5,382 nucleotides of DNA. Origin: an uncultured Coriobacteriaceae bacterium (GTDB lineage: Bacteria > Actinomycetota > Coriobacteriia > Coriobacteriales > QAMH01). Position 1 is the stretch's first letter, and each line of letters opens with the position of its first letter. The notes under the pieces are model-generated. The model searched no databases, had not been told where the DNA came from, and worked only from the letters and a program-made list of their open reading frames with translations. The DNA lies in the NCBI GenBank assembly GCA_902796975.1, contig CADBRF010000049.1:1-5382 (forward strand). The letters are read 5' to 3'. Shown here in pieces: positions 5,253 through 5,382 of this stretch. The position numbers and the translations under genes were made by a program.

Positions 5253-5382
5253 CAACTAGAGAGAAAGCTTCATCGCGCCCTGCCGTTTTGGGAACCGTTG
5301 GGCATATCGCCAATCGCGCATCGTCTTTGGTATGGGAAAATGTGAAACGCGCGCATTTCAACCCGCGTATGGCATTCGTCGC
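5253..5382 (+). other. Unassigned 130-base tail, possible start of another gene
   Basis: No hairpin with a T run is seen after xseB, so transcription may continue. Two + strand frames stay open to the window edge. In one, a GTG at 5342 (preceded by GGGAAAAT) or an ATG at 5369 could begin a protein. In the other, an ATG at 5332 could. None has a good ribosome binding site or a recognisable product in the visible residues. On the minus strand one frame would end at a TGA near 5270, so a convergent gene entering from the right also remains possible. Confidence 0.25.

Noticed and set aside
1..5382. CRISPR arrays, insertion sequences, toxin-antitoxin pairs or phage-defence genes
   Set aside because: No spaced palindromic repeats, transposase, small paired regulators or defence domains are visible. 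All sizeable genes are assigned to housekeeping or conserved membrane families.

Overview
The window reads as ordinary core bacterial chromosome. It is moderately GC-rich, densely coding, uses strong AAGGAGG-type ribosome binding sites, and accepts TTG and GTG starts. The protein signatures fit a Gram-positive, probably actinobacterial host. They include a YugP-type zinc metallopeptidase, an RNase D with two C-terminal helical (HRDC-like) regions, and an exonuclease VII large subunit with PFNDE and ATPTAAAEA motifs. The class Coriobacteriia is my best guess, but this comes from remembered family flavour and not from a search.

Layout. Positions 1-60 hold the tail of an upstream + strand transcript, possibly the last 14 bases of a tRNA with an encoded CCA, closed by a strong intrinsic terminator. 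Positions 61-129 contain three 11-bp-phased GCTAC repeats of unknown role. dtd (D-aminoacyl-tRNA deacylase) lies on the minus strand at 130-612. A divergent intergenic region (613-788) carries a perfect 7-bp inverted repeat, a consensus TATAAT box, a small leader hairpin and a strong Shine-Dalgarno sequence, followed by a TTG-started TerC/YgdQ-family membrane protein gene (789-1745). This gene overlaps rnd (RNase D, 1742-2893) by ATGA. After a 64-base gap with a weak promoter candidate come a YugP-like membrane zinc metallopeptidase (2958-3623, GTG start), xseA (3633-4985) and xseB (4989-5252), nearly abutting. The last 130 bases show no terminator and no confidently assignable gene.

How the genes fit together. 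Most of the window is nucleic-acid housekeeping. Dtd clears D-amino acids from tRNA, RNase D trims RNA 3' ends (classically tRNA precursors), and XseA plus XseB form exonuclease VII, which degrades single-stranded DNA in repair and recombination. The TerC-like protein (probable metal-ion transport or membrane partner) and the YugP-like protease are envelope proteins whose link to these neighbours is positional only. On tight spacing, terC-rnd and yugP-xseA-xseB are likely two transcription units, or one with an internal promoter.

I did not find a convincing previously undescribed system. The points most worth checking are substitutions around the conserved GHE(x)D active-site motif of XseA, an insertion in Dtd, the phased repeats beside the possible tRNA end, and the inverted repeat between dtd and terC.
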